From contig NZ_CP107799.1 in the NCBI RefSeq assembly GCF_041431135.1, forward strand, positions 9,254,501 through 9,318,500: a stretch of 64,000 nt of DNA, given 5' to 3'. Every line of letters starts with the position of its first letter. Position 1 is the first letter of the stretch. Under the pieces are notes generated by a model. That model made no database searches. It saw only the letters and a list, made by a program, of their open reading frames with translations, and was not told the origin of the DNA. This document shows positions 8,563-16,569 of the stretch, piece after piece. The translations under genes and the position numbers were made by a program. Origin of the DNA: Streptomyces sp. NBC_00554. Its GTDB lineage: Bacteria; Actinomycetota; Actinomycetes; Streptomycetales; Streptomycetaceae.

Positions 8563-9252
8563 TCAAGGCCGTCCCGAGGCGGGCCACCGCTCGTACGAGG
8601 CCACCGCCAGTGCCACCATCAGCGCCCCGAGCAGCCAGCCGCCCACCACGTCCGACGGCCAGTGGACGCCCAGCCAGACACGGGTCAGACCGACGCCCAC
8701 GACGGAGACCACGGCCAGGGCGAGTGCCGTACGCCGCAGGGCGCGTCCGGCGCCGTACAGGCGGAGCAGCCACAGCAGCAGCCCGCACACCACCGTGGCC
8801 GTCATGGCGTGGCCGGAGGGGAAGGCCGCGTAGTGGGCGGAGTCCACGGGGTCGGGCCAGACGGGGCGTTCGCGGCCGATCGCCGACTTCAGCCCCTGCT
8901 GCACCACTGTGCCCAGCGCACATGTGACCGCCACCCATAGGGCCAGCCACCATGCGCGGTGCCTCCACATCAGCCAGACCACGGCGGCGGCACCCACAGC
9001 ACGCATCGTCCAGGGGTCCCACACCCAGTCCGTCAGGATGCGGAACGCATGGGTGAGGCCGGGGTCGTCGACCGCCCAGCGGTGCGTGGTGCGGGCGATG
9101 TCGCCGTCGAGGTCGAGCAGCGGATCCCAGGAGAACGCGACCAGCAGGAGAAGCAACAGGGAGGGCAAGGCGAGAGCCGCCGCGGCGAGTGCCGCCTTGT
9201 GCGGGCCCGGTGGTTGGGGGTGGGGAGGTGAGTCGACGGGCGGGGAGTGCAT
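8563..9252 (-). CDS. PAP2-family membrane phosphatase
   Basis: A 229-residue integral membrane protein with about six hydrophobic helices. The three phosphatase motifs are present: KSAIGRERP, the AFPSGHAMT motif with its catalytic His, and TRVWLGVHWPSDVVGG with the nucleophilic His. The family dephosphorylates lipid phosphates such as phosphatidic acid or undecaprenyl pyrophosphate on the outer face of the membrane. The Pro-rich N-terminal 18 residues are cytoplasmic. The HAD gene follows 33 bp downstream, so the two may form an operon. Confidence 0.88.
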   Translation of the reverse strand: MHSPPVDSPPHPQPPGPHKAALAAAALALPSLLLLLLVAFSWDPLLDLDGDIARTTHRWAVDDPGLTHAFRILTDWVWDPWTMRAVGAAAVVWLMWRHRAWWLALWVAVTCALGTVVQQGLKSAIGRERPVWPDPVDSAHYAAFPSGHAMTATVVCGLLLWLLRLYGAGRALRRTALALAVVSVVGVGLTRVWLGVHWPSDVVGGWLLGALMVALAVASYERWPASGRP

Positions 9253-9345
9253 ACGGTGATCCTCGCCGACGTGCGGGGCCGGAGGCCACCCGGGGACGCG
9301 GGCGTCCCTCGCAGCCGTACGCGGCGAGTGCGTGCCCCCGCCCGG

Positions 9346-10281
9346 CTAGCTCAGCGCCCGCAGCCCCGGTACGAAGGTCACCAGCACCGGGATCACCGGC
9401 ACCAGCGCGGCCGCCGCCGTCAGCCGCAGGCGCCGCGCGGCCGTGAGCCGGTCCGGGGGAGTGAGGAGCCGGTGGACGCGCTGCGGGACATGGGCCTGCG
9501 GGGTGGGGCAGGGGCCGAACACGCCCCGGTCCTCGTTGAGTTCCACCAGGGCGAGCGCGATGGTGAGGCGGCCGAAGCGGCGCGAGGCCATGTCGTCGGC
9601 GGAGAGTTCGACCAGGCGGTGCATCTCGTCGCGGAACGCGGCGAACACCGGCACCTGCGGGAATCCGTTCGCCAGCGCGCCCGAGCAGTGCAGCAGCCAG
9701 TCGTGCCGTGCCCGAGCGTGCCCCTGCTCATGGGCGAGCACCGCATCCAGCTGACGCCCCTTCAGGCGGCGCAACGCGCCTGTGGTGACGATGAATTGGG
9801 GCGCGGCGCCGGGCAGCCACCAGGCATCGGGGCGCACCCCCTCCAGGACCACCAGACGGTCGGCGCCGGGCTCCTCGCCGGGCAACAGCGGGGCGCGCAG
9901 AAGGAGTTCGGCGCGGCTCTGCCGACGGCGTGCCCGGGCCCGTACGACCTCGCGGACCAGCATCGCCGCGGTCCATGCGCCACCGCACGCGAGTGCCACG
10001 GCGGTTGTCGCGGCCCAGGGGCTCCCGGAGCTCAGCGCGTAGGCGTCCACGACCGAGTGCGGCGCCGGACCGAACACATGGCCCCGTACCACCACCCAGG
10101 CGGCGGCCGCGCTCAGTGTCATCGACAGCGCGCAGCACAGCAGTACGGCCGCCACCACGCACTGCCACACCCACAGGGCGACCACCGGTTCGCGGTCCGG
10201 CCAGTCCGCCCTGGCGAGCAGTCGCGGAGCGACCACGGCGGCCAGGGCGCCGAGCAGCAACAGTGCCGCGGGGACCATCAT
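9346..10281 (-). CDS. M56-family membrane metallopeptidase (BlaR1/MecR1-like)
   Basis: A 311-residue protein with three N-terminal hydrophobic segments (about 3-22, 37-63, 88-110), a cytosolic-side peptidase region and a C-terminal hydrophobic helix near the end. VLAHEQGHARARHDW holds the HExxH zinc motif (residues 184-188), with VELSADDMASRRFG as the third-ligand region. In M56 proteins such as BlaR1 the peptidase cleaves a BlaI-type repressor after signal sensing. No sensor domain follows the peptidase here and no BlaI gene is adjacent, although streptomycete M56 genes often have one. The start could be either of the two consecutive ATG codons at 10281 and 10278. Confidence 0.85.
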   Translation of the reverse strand: MMVPAALLLLGALAAVVAPRLLARADWPDREPVVALWVWQCVVAAVLLCCALSMTLSAAAAWVVVRGHVFGPAPHSVVDAYALSSGSPWAATTAVALACGGAWTAAMLVREVVRARARRRQSRAELLLRAPLLPGEEPGADRLVVLEGVRPDAWWLPGAAPQFIVTTGALRRLKGRQLDAVLAHEQGHARARHDWLLHCSGALANGFPQVPVFAAFRDEMHRLVELSADDMASRRFGRLTIALALVELNEDRGVFGPCPTPQAHVPQRVHRLLTPPDRLTAARRLRLTAAAALVPVIPVLVTFVPGLRALS

Positions 10282-10391
10282 GGTCGAAGCCTATGAGCGG
10301 GGTGTCGCCGGAGGATACGGCCCGCGAGGGCAAAGTGACGTACGCCACGGTTTCGTTGGGGCCGTTTCCCGTGGTCCGAGATGTGTTGGTC

Positions 10392-10937
10392 TCAGAGCGT
10401 GACCAGCATGGCCAGCATCGCGATCCCCATGGACAGCCGGCACGCCTGCGACAGTTCCGGGCGGTCGGCCCAGCCGACGGTGGCGGTGCCGCCGGCCGCG
10501 GTGGCCATGGGCAGGAGGCGCAGGCCGGAGCGCAGCACGTAGCCGGTGAAGTAAAGCAGGAGCACCCCGGTCAGCAGCGGGACCCCCGAGCCGCCATGGG
10601 CGTGGTGGCCGGGAGAGGCGGCCATCACCCCCGCCATGTAGACCATCGCGCAGGCGCCCATCAGATGGTGCACATGGTGCGGGCTCGTACGGGCCGCCCA
10701 CAGGGTGCGTACGGCCGCCGCGCCGAACACGGCCGCGTAGGCGAGCCAGGCCCAGCGCGGTGGCGCGGCCACCGCCGCGGGCACGGCCATCGCGGCCATG
10801 CCGAAGCCCATGAGCGCCTCGCCGCCCGCGGCGCGGCGCTGCTCCTCGACGGAACTGCGCATCCGCAGCAGGCAGTAGGCCCCGGTCGCCGCGCACAGCG
10901 CGACGAGCAGCCAGCCGGGCGAAGCCGCTCCGTGCAT
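10392..10937 (-). CDS. DUF5134 membrane protein
   Basis: A 181-residue polytopic protein with about five hydrophobic helices and a HHVHHLMGACAMVYM segment. Other His-rich stretches (SPGHHAHGG) and an overall layout matching the actinobacterial DUF5134 family suggest a membrane-embedded metal-binding or redox role, but none is established. The ATG at 10937 has GGGGAGGTG directly upstream, so the longer open frame to 11084 is not needed. It precedes the M56 peptidase gene by about 110 bp on the same strand. Confidence 0.8.
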   Translation of the reverse strand: MHGAASPGWLLVALCAATGAYCLLRMRSSVEEQRRAAGGEALMGFGMAAMAVPAAVAAPPRWAWLAYAAVFGAAAVRTLWAARTSPHHVHHLMGACAMVYMAGVMAASPGHHAHGGSGVPLLTGVLLLYFTGYVLRSGLRLLPMATAAGGTATVGWADRPELSQACRLSMGIAMLAMLVTL

Positions 10938-11128
10938 CGTGCACCTCCCCGCTCGACGACATCGGACATCGGGCATGGGCATCGGACAGTCGGTCAGGGC
11001 ATGCCCGGCCCGGGCGGGGCGCAAGCGAGCGCAAGGGTGTACACGGGGGAGCGTTACGAGCGCACCGCAGGTGGGCCTGCACATCCCGGAAATGATTCAC
11101 GAGTAAAACACCTGCTAAACTTGTGGTC

Positions 11129-12781
11129 ATGAGTAGTGCAATCCCTGGACCCCCGCGTGTACGTCGTCTTCCGCTGGCCGGTGTGCTGCGTGTCGGCCGC
11201 CCCTCCGACATCTGGTTCAAGCCCGCACTCAGCGTCGTCGCCTCGGTCGCTCCGCCGAATCTGACTCTCGCGGCGCTCGGCAGGCTGGACCTGGCGATGT
11301 ACACGATGGCCGGGTCGCTCTGCGCGCTCTACGCCCACAACCGTCCCTACGCCGCCCGGGCCCGCGCCCTCGCCTGGGTGGTGCTCGGCATGCTCGGCGG
11401 TCTCGCCGTCGCCCTGGTCACCGCCTCGCTCACCACCGACGCCGTCGTGCTGGTCACCGTCGGCGCCCTGCTCGCCGCCGTACAGAGGGTGCTCTGCGAC
11501 GCCACGCGCATCGGTCCGCCCGGGCATCTGATCTTCGCCTTCATCAGCTCCGCGTCCCTGTTCTCGCCGGGGACCCTGGGGCAGGTCCCCGGCCACCTCG
11601 CGCTGGCCGCCGCGGGAGGTGCCTGGGCCTGGCTCGTCGGAATGGCCCCGGGGCTCGTCCGCCCGCACGGGCCTGAGCGCCGGGCCACCGCGCACGCGCT
11701 GAACGCCGTGGCCGCGTACGCCGGGACGCGGGGCGGCGGAGAAGGGGCCGCCCGTGCCCGTGCCGCCGCGGTCGCCGCCGTGCACGGGGCCTGGGAGGTG
11801 CTGCTCGCCACCGGCGCCCGCTCCGCTCCGAGGCGCGCCCTCGAACGGCTCGTCGTACGCGCCGAGATCGCCCTGGCCGCGCCCGCCGCCACGGAGCCCG
11901 AGCGGCTGCGCAGCTGGGCCCGCGAACTGCGCGGCAACGGGCCGGTGCCGCGTCCGGGCGACCTCGCTGACGCCGCGGACGAGCTCTTGGGCATGGAGGC
12001 CGAACTCGCCTTCGGGAAGCGGTCGTTGCTGCGCCGCCTCGGCCCTCTCGCGCCCATCGCCCTGCGCACCGCACTCGGCTGCGCCCTCGCCGGATACGCC
12101 TCGCTCGCGCTCGGTGTCGGCCGCCCGTACTGGGCCCTGGTCACGGCCGCCTCGCTCTACCAGGCCAACGTCACCCTGACCTGGAGCCGGGGTGTGCAGC
12201 GCGTCGTCGGCAACCTCGTCGGGGTACTGGTCTTCGCGGCGGTCGTGCCGCTCGCCCACCTCGGGAAGGTGGCCCTCGTGCTGTGCGTCCTCGCCTTCAA
12301 CTTCGGTGCCGAAGCGCTGATAGGCCGCAACTACTGGCTCGGCAGCATCTGCGTGACCCCCATGGCCCTGCTGATCACCGAGTTCGCACGCTCCCAGCAG
12401 CCCGGCGAACTGATCACCGACCGGGTCGTGGACACCCTCGTCGGCGCCCTGATCGGCTTCGTGGCCGCGGTCGCCGTGACCAACCGGCGGGCCGGCGACC
12501 GCATCGAGCACGCCCTCTCCGCCGTGGAGCGCGCCCGCGAGCACGCCGCGCGGGTCCTCGCCCGCGACCACCCCGAGCCCGGAGCCCTGGAGTCCGCCCG
12601 CCGCGGCCTCGCCGCCACCGTCGTCGACCTCCGCGCCACCGCCGACACGGCCGCCGGCGAATGGTGGCAGCGCGCCTTGCCGGAGGACCGGGTGATGCCG
12701 GTCGAGCACGCCGCACACCGTACGCTCGCCGCGACGGTACGACGGCAGGGACTGCACTCCTTGGAGGGCGCACGGGCATGA
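11129..12781 (+). CDS. FUSC-family membrane protein (aromatic-acid exporter type)
   Basis: A 550-residue protein with two halves: an N-terminal membrane block (about residues 28-160), a cytoplasmic helical region, then a second membrane block (about 300-450) with the LALGVGRPYWALVTAASLYQ segment typical of fusaric-acid-resistance/AaeB-like proteins, and a helical tail. Family members export small organic acids or aromatic compounds. A TAAACT hexamer (11116-11121) sits seven bases before the ATG at 11129 and no ribosome site is visible, so the mRNA may be leaderless. A GTG at 11123 is the alternative. It overlaps the downstream MarR gene by ATGA, indicating translational coupling. Confidence 0.85.
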   Translation: MSSAIPGPPRVRRLPLAGVLRVGRPSDIWFKPALSVVASVAPPNLTLAALGRLDLAMYTMAGSLCALYAHNRPYAARARALAWVVLGMLGGLAVALVTASLTTDAVVLVTVGALLAAVQRVLCDATRIGPPGHLIFAFISSASLFSPGTLGQVPGHLALAAAGGAWAWLVGMAPGLVRPHGPERRATAHALNAVAAYAGTRGGGEGAARARAAAVAAVHGAWEVLLATGARSAPRRALERLVVRAEIALAAPAATEPERLRSWARELRGNGPVPRPGDLADAADELLGMEAELAFGKRSLLRRLGPLAPIALRTALGCALAGYASLALGVGRPYWALVTAASLYQANVTLTWSRGVQRVVGNLVGVLVFAAVVPLAHLGKVALVLCVLAFNFGAEALIGRNYWLGSICVTPMALLITEFARSQQPGELITDRVVDTLVGALIGFVAAVAVTNRRAGDRIEHALSAVERAREHAARVLARDHPEPGALESARRGLAATVVDLRATADTAAGEWWQRALPEDRVMPVEHAAHRTLAATVRRQGLHSLEGARA

Positions 12782-13581
12782 CGGCAGCGGACGGGCGGAC
12801 GACGGACGGGGACGCCCACACGAGGCGGGCGGAGACGGAGAACGCCGACGTCGGCCGGGCGGGTGACGCGGCCGTCCGCAACGGTCGCACGGAGAATTCG
12901 GGCACCGGCACCCGGCGGGCGGGCGCCGAGACTACCTCTGGCGGGCGCACGGAAGCCGGGGATGCCGTCCACGCGCGCGAGGGCAGGATGGACAGCCGGG
13001 CCGCGGAAGCGGAGACGCAGCGCGGCCGGGCCGTACAGGCAGCGGGAGCGGGTTCCCCCGGAGCAGGCCCGACCTGGCCCCGGGACACCATGGCGGCGGT
13101 GGTGCGGCAGTGGCAGACCGTGCGGCCCGACCTCGACACCGGGCCCATGGAGATCATCGGCCGTATCAACCGGTGTGCCGCGCTCCTTCAGCAGGCGGAG
13201 GACGCGCCGCTGCGCCGGGCCGGACTCACCCGCCCCGAGTTCGACGTCCTCGGCACGCTGCGGCGGACCGGGCACGAGCTGACGCCCAGCGAGATCGCCC
13301 GGGAGACGTTCTCCTCCGGTGCCGCCGTCACCAAGCGCCTCAAGCAGCTGACCGAGCGAGGCCTGGTCGAGCGGCGCGGTGACACCCGTGACCGCCGGGT
13401 CGCGCACGTCCGGCTGACCGACGAGGGGCGCGAACTCGTCGACGGCATCCTCCCGGAACAGCTCGCCTACGAGACGACAGTCCTGTCCGGGACCGACCTC
13501 GACCGGCAGCACGAACTGGCCGAACTGCTGGGCGACTTGCTCGGCCAACTTGAGGGCCGGCTGGGCATGCCGCGCGCCTGA
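12778..13581 (+). CDS. MarR-family regulator with a long disordered N-terminal extension
   Basis: A 267-residue protein. Residues from about 120 onward form a standard MarR winged helix: INRCAALLQQAEDAPLRRAGLTRPEFDVLGTLRRTG, then SSGAAVTKRLKQLTERGLVERRGDTRDRRVAHVRLTDEGREL. The first hundred or so residues are Gly/Ala/Arg/Thr/Glu-rich with repeated GRT/RRAG motifs and no predicted fold, about 100 residues more than usual for MarR. The ATG at 12778 overlaps the FUSC stop (ATGA) and has GGAGG at 12763-12767; internal ATGs at 12988 and 13090 would give a normal-sized MarR. It likely controls its own operon with the exporter. Confidence 0.85.
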   Translation: MTAADGRTTDGDAHTRRAETENADVGRAGDAAVRNGRTENSGTGTRRAGAETTSGGRTEAGDAVHAREGRMDSRAAEAETQRGRAVQAAGAGSPGAGPTWPRDTMAAVVRQWQTVRPDLDTGPMEIIGRINRCAALLQQAEDAPLRRAGLTRPEFDVLGTLRRTGHELTPSEIARETFSSGAAVTKRLKQLTERGLVERRGDTRDRRVAHVRLTDEGRELVDGILPEQLAYETTVLSGTDLDRQHELAELLGDLLGQLEGRLGMPRA

Positions 13582-13587
13582 GTCCCG

Positions 13588-14352
13588 CTAGCCCTCCTCG
13601 CCCGCCGTATAGACGCCGAACGCAGCTCCCTGTGGATCCCGCACGACGGCGATCCGCCGGCTGGGCGACTGGGACATGGGCTCCATGAGCAGGTGGCCGC
13701 CCGCCTGGAGGGCCGCGTCCGCCGTGGCCTCCACGTTCTCGACGGCGAAGTAGGGCAGCCAGTGCGAGGGCACCTCGTGCGGGAACTTCTCGTCCATGGT
13801 CACCATGCCGCCGAAGTCGGCGCCGTCGACACCCCACTGCGTGTAGTGCTCGGAGGCGTTCACGGTCCAGCCGAACACCGTCGTGTAGAACTCCGTGACC
13901 CGGTCCGGGGCGCGGGTCAGCAGCTCCACCCAGCCGAGGGCGCCCGGAGCGTTGAACAGCCCCGCGCCGGGGAAGGACCGCGCCTGCCACAGCTGGAAGG
14001 CGGCGCCGCCCGGGTCGAAGGCGACGGCGAAACGGCCGATGTCGAACACGTCCATCGGGCCGAGGACCACTGTGCCGCCGGCCGCCTGCACCGCTGCCAC
14101 GGCGGCATCCGCGTCGGCCACGGCGAACGAGACGCTCCAGGCGACCGGCTGCGACTCCTGGTACAGCGGCGACAGGGCGGCGACCGCGGCATCACCGAGG
14201 TGCGCCACGGTGTAGCCGCCCGCCTCCTGGCGCGGGTCCGTCTCCGGGCGCCAGCCGAACAGGTCGGCGTAGAAGCGCTTGGCCGCTTCGAGATCGCTGG
14301 TCCCCAGCTCCGTCCAGCAGGGTCCGCCGGTCACCGGCCTGTCGAGCTTCAT
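13588..14352 (-). CDS. tandem VOC (glyoxalase-fold) protein
   Basis: A 254-residue protein made of two VOC domains: residues 8-125 (PCWTELGTSDLEAAKRFYADLFGW ... FAVAFDPGGAAFQLWQ) and 135-252 (GWVELLTRAPDRVTEFYTTVFGW ... IAVVRDPQGAAFGVY). The arrangement matches the actinobacterial CFP32-like/hydroxylase-annotated group. Metal-binding residues of glyoxalase I are not obviously conserved, so a binding rather than catalytic role is possible. It ends six bases from the convergent MarR stop. Confidence 0.82.
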   Translation of the reverse strand: MKLDRPVTGGPCWTELGTSDLEAAKRFYADLFGWRPETDPRQEAGGYTVAHLGDAAVAALSPLYQESQPVAWSVSFAVADADAAVAAVQAAGGTVVLGPMDVFDIGRFAVAFDPGGAAFQLWQARSFPGAGLFNAPGALGWVELLTRAPDRVTEFYTTVFGWTVNASEHYTQWGVDGADFGGMVTMDEKFPHEVPSHWLPYFAVENVEATADAALQAGGHLLMEPMSQSPSRRIAVVRDPQGAAFGVYTAGEEG

Positions 14353-14468
14353 GAGGTTCCTTCCGCAGCGAGTCCCCTGAAAACGCTAGTCCCGGGCCGC
14401 TGCGGCGGCCATCCGGGGCCCGGACCCGCGCCAGGGCGGACGCAAGCGCGGCCGAGCAACGCTGGGCT

Positions 14469-14855
14469 TCAGGGCCGGTAACGCAACGGATGGTCCGCCG
14501 GGATCTCCACGACCACGATCTCGGTGCCGTCCGGATCCGCGATCCACATCTCGATCAGCCCCCACGGCTCCTTCACCGGCGGCCGCAGGACCTCGACACC
14601 GGCGGCCGCCAGTTCCTCGTACGCCGCCGCCGCGTCCGCGACCTGGAGCCACAGCTTGACCGCGGGGGACGGCGGGGTCTTGGAGCGGCCCGCGACCTCC
14701 AGGAAGCCGCCGCCGAGGAAGTAGACGGTGCCGCGTTCGGGTCCCGTACCGAACTCGCGGTAGACGGCGAGCCCCAGCTTCTCGCCGTAGAAGGCACGGG
14801 AGCGCTCCGGGTCGGTGGGGCGCAGGAGGGTTCGGCTGCTCAGTACATGCACCAT
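14469..14855 (-). CDS. single-domain VOC protein
   Basis: A 128-residue glyoxalase/bleomycin-resistance-fold protein. SSRTLLRPTDPERSRAFYGEKLGLAVYREFG, FLGGGFLEVAGR and a C-terminal GLIEMWIADPDGTEIVVVEIP are the expected strand and helix pattern, with the final Glu of IEMWIADPDG at the usual metal-ligand region. Substrate unknown; family members range from resistance proteins to isomerases. It stands between the tandem VOC gene (same strand) and a divergent GNAT gene. Confidence 0.82.
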   Translation of the reverse strand: MVHVLSSRTLLRPTDPERSRAFYGEKLGLAVYREFGTGPERGTVYFLGGGFLEVAGRSKTPPSPAVKLWLQVADAAAAYEELAAAGVEVLRPPVKEPWGLIEMWIADPDGTEIVVVEIPADHPLRYRP

Positions 14856-14924
14856 GCAGCCGCAGCCTAGGGGAGGGTTACGCTCGTCGGTGCCTGAGCC
14901 GCGCCACGAACGGAGAACCGCTCC

Positions 14925-15467
14925 ATGGACACCACCGCCTCCACCGGACTGACCTTCCGCGATGCCACCGACAGCGATGTGGACGCTCTGGTCGCGCTGA
15001 TCGAGTCGGCGTACCGCGGGGACTCCAGTCGGGCGGGCTGGACCACGGAGGCCGACATCCTCGAAGGGCAGCGGATCGACCCCGAGGGTGTGCTCGCGGT
15101 CATCAAGTCACCGGACAGCCGGCTGCTGACCGTCGAGCGCGACGGTTCGGTCGTCGCCTGCTGCCAGCTCGAACACCGCGGTGACCACGCCTACTTCGGG
15201 ATGTTCGCGGTCAGCCCCGCGCTCCAGGGTGCGGGCCTCGGCAAGGTGATCATCGCCGAGGCGGAGCGGCACGCGCGCGAGACCTGGGGCGTCGAGGAGA
15301 TGCACATGACGGTGATCTCCGTACGCGAGGACCTCATCGCCTGGTACGAGCGGCGCGGCTACCGCCGCACGGGAAGGATGACGCCCTTCCCGTACGGCGA
15401 CGAGCGCTTCGGTGTCCCGCAGCGCGACGACCTGCAGTTCGAGCTGCTGGTCAAGCCGCTCGGATAA
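14925..15467 (+). CDS. GNAT-family N-acetyltransferase
   Basis: A 180-residue acetyltransferase. The acetyl-CoA binding motif A reads MFAVSPALQGAGLGKVIIAEAERHA (around residues 90-115), followed by a YERRGYRRTG motif B. The substrate is not predictable. The ATG at 14925 is supported by the family's start shortly before the LTFRDATDSDVDALVALI beta-alpha opening. It is divergent from the VOC gene and convergent with GDPD. Confidence 0.87.
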   Translation: MDTTASTGLTFRDATDSDVDALVALIESAYRGDSSRAGWTTEADILEGQRIDPEGVLAVIKSPDSRLLTVERDGSVVACCQLEHRGDHAYFGMFAVSPALQGAGLGKVIIAEAERHARETWGVEEMHMTVISVREDLIAWYERRGYRRTGRMTPFPYGDERFGVPQRDDLQFELLVKPLG

Positions 15468-15496
15468 TCGTTACGGCAGTTGTGCCGATCATCAGG

Positions 15497-16180
15497 TCAC
15501 GCGGTGAAGCGGCCGGTGCGCTTGATCTCGGGATAGTCGGTGGTCGCGCCGTCCAGTTGCAGGGCGCGCACCAGCCGCAGCTGGTCCTGGGTGTTCACCA
15601 CCCAGCCGATGATCCGCAGGTCGGCCTTGCGGGCGTGTTCGACGACCTCCAGGGTCAGCCGGCGGATGTTGAGACAGACGGTCGCGGCGCCGACGTCCAC
15701 GGCGCGGTCCACGACGTCGGTGCCGTACCGGCTGGCGATCAGCGCGGTGCGGACGCCGGGCACCAGCCGGGTGATCTCGTCGACCGCCTCGTCGTGGAAC
15801 GAGGACACCTCGACCCGTCCGACCAGGTCCCGCCGGTGCATGACCTCGGCCAGAGCCCGTGCCGCCGCCACGTCCTTGATCTCGGCCTGGATCGGCGTCG
15901 GGATGGCGTCAAGCACCTCCTCGAAGACGGGAACGCGCTCACCGCGCCCCGCGTCCAGCGCGCGCAGCTCGCTGAGTGTCTTCTCGGCGATCGGCCCCGA
16001 CCCGTCGGTCGTACGGTCCACTTCGGCGTCGTGCATGACGACGAGGGCGCCGTCCTTGCTCAGATGCAGATCGAGTTCGATCAGGTCGAGGCCCGCCTGT
16101 TGGGCGGCGATGAAGGAACGGAGGGTGTTCTCGGGTTCGACACCCATCACTCCGCGGTGACCGATGGTGAGGAAGTTCAA
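15497..16180 (-). CDS. glycerophosphodiester phosphodiesterase family protein
   Basis: A 227-residue TIM-barrel hydrolase releasing glycerol-3-phosphate from phospholipid head groups. The N-terminal FLTIGHRGVMGVEPENTLRSF contains the catalytic HRG and the PENT metal ligand motif, LIELDLHLSKDGALVVMHD holds the ExD metal ligands and second catalytic His, and QAEIK is the later Glu-x-Lys. No signal peptide is present, so it is cytoplasmic. I chose the TTG at 16180, which gives MNFLTIGHRG and has a GGAAGCGAG upstream; the frame is open to 16249, but that stretch is Arg-rich and unlike the family. Confidence 0.87.
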   Translation of the reverse strand: MNFLTIGHRGVMGVEPENTLRSFIAAQQAGLDLIELDLHLSKDGALVVMHDAEVDRTTDGSGPIAEKTLSELRALDAGRGERVPVFEEVLDAIPTPIQAEIKDVAAARALAEVMHRRDLVGRVEVSSFHDEAVDEITRLVPGVRTALIASRYGTDVVDRAVDVGAATVCLNIRRLTLEVVEHARKADLRIIGWVVNTQDQLRLVRALQLDGATTDYPEIKRTGRFTA

Positions 16181-16504
16181 GACGTGACTCGCTTCCGTCG
16201 ACGGCGGCTCGGCTCGCGCGTGGTTCCGACGGCGGCGCCCACGCGGCAAGGCCGCAGCCTAATGGCCCTGCCGTGTGATGTACCCGCTCGTACGCGGGCC
16301 AAAGGGCCCGTCGGTCAGGGCGGACACGCCTCGCGCCGCCGACCCGGGTCACTCTGCGGTGGGCGAGTCCCGGCGGGGGTTGACCCGGAGCGACGTCCTC
16401 ACGCCGCCTCGTGGTCCGTAGCCGAAGTGATCGTCCTTACGGTTTCCGGCAGGAAAAAGAGCGGTGAAGGAGGGGGTGCGCAGGATAATGTCCCGAGTTC
16501 CCAC
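16181..16504. other. intergenic region upstream of GDPD and the DUF6421 operon
   Basis: About 320 bp without a convincing gene between divergent GDPD and DUF6421 genes. It should hold the GDPD promoter and part of the DUF6421 regulatory region. No clear palindrome, tRNA or hairpin terminator was seen; the sequence around 16450-16480 is purine-rich. Confidence 0.5.
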
Positions 16505-16534
16505 TTGTGGGAAGGAACTCCGAACGCATACGGT
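16505..16534 (+). promoter_or_regulatory. candidate housekeeping promoter of the DUF6421 operon
   Basis: TTGTGG (16505-16510) and TACGGT (16529-16534) are separated by 18 bp and lie 36 bp before the DUF6421 ATG. They resemble the HrdB-type consensus. The prediction comes from spacing and position only. Confidence 0.45.
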
Positions 16535-16569
16535 GTTCATACGCGAGGTTCTCCTGTGGAGGGTGGGAC

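Noticed and set aside
11054..12757. Long complement frame opposite the FUSC gene
   Set aside because: Low-complexity Gly/Arg/Glu composition and no family; the FUSC frame is clearly the coding one.
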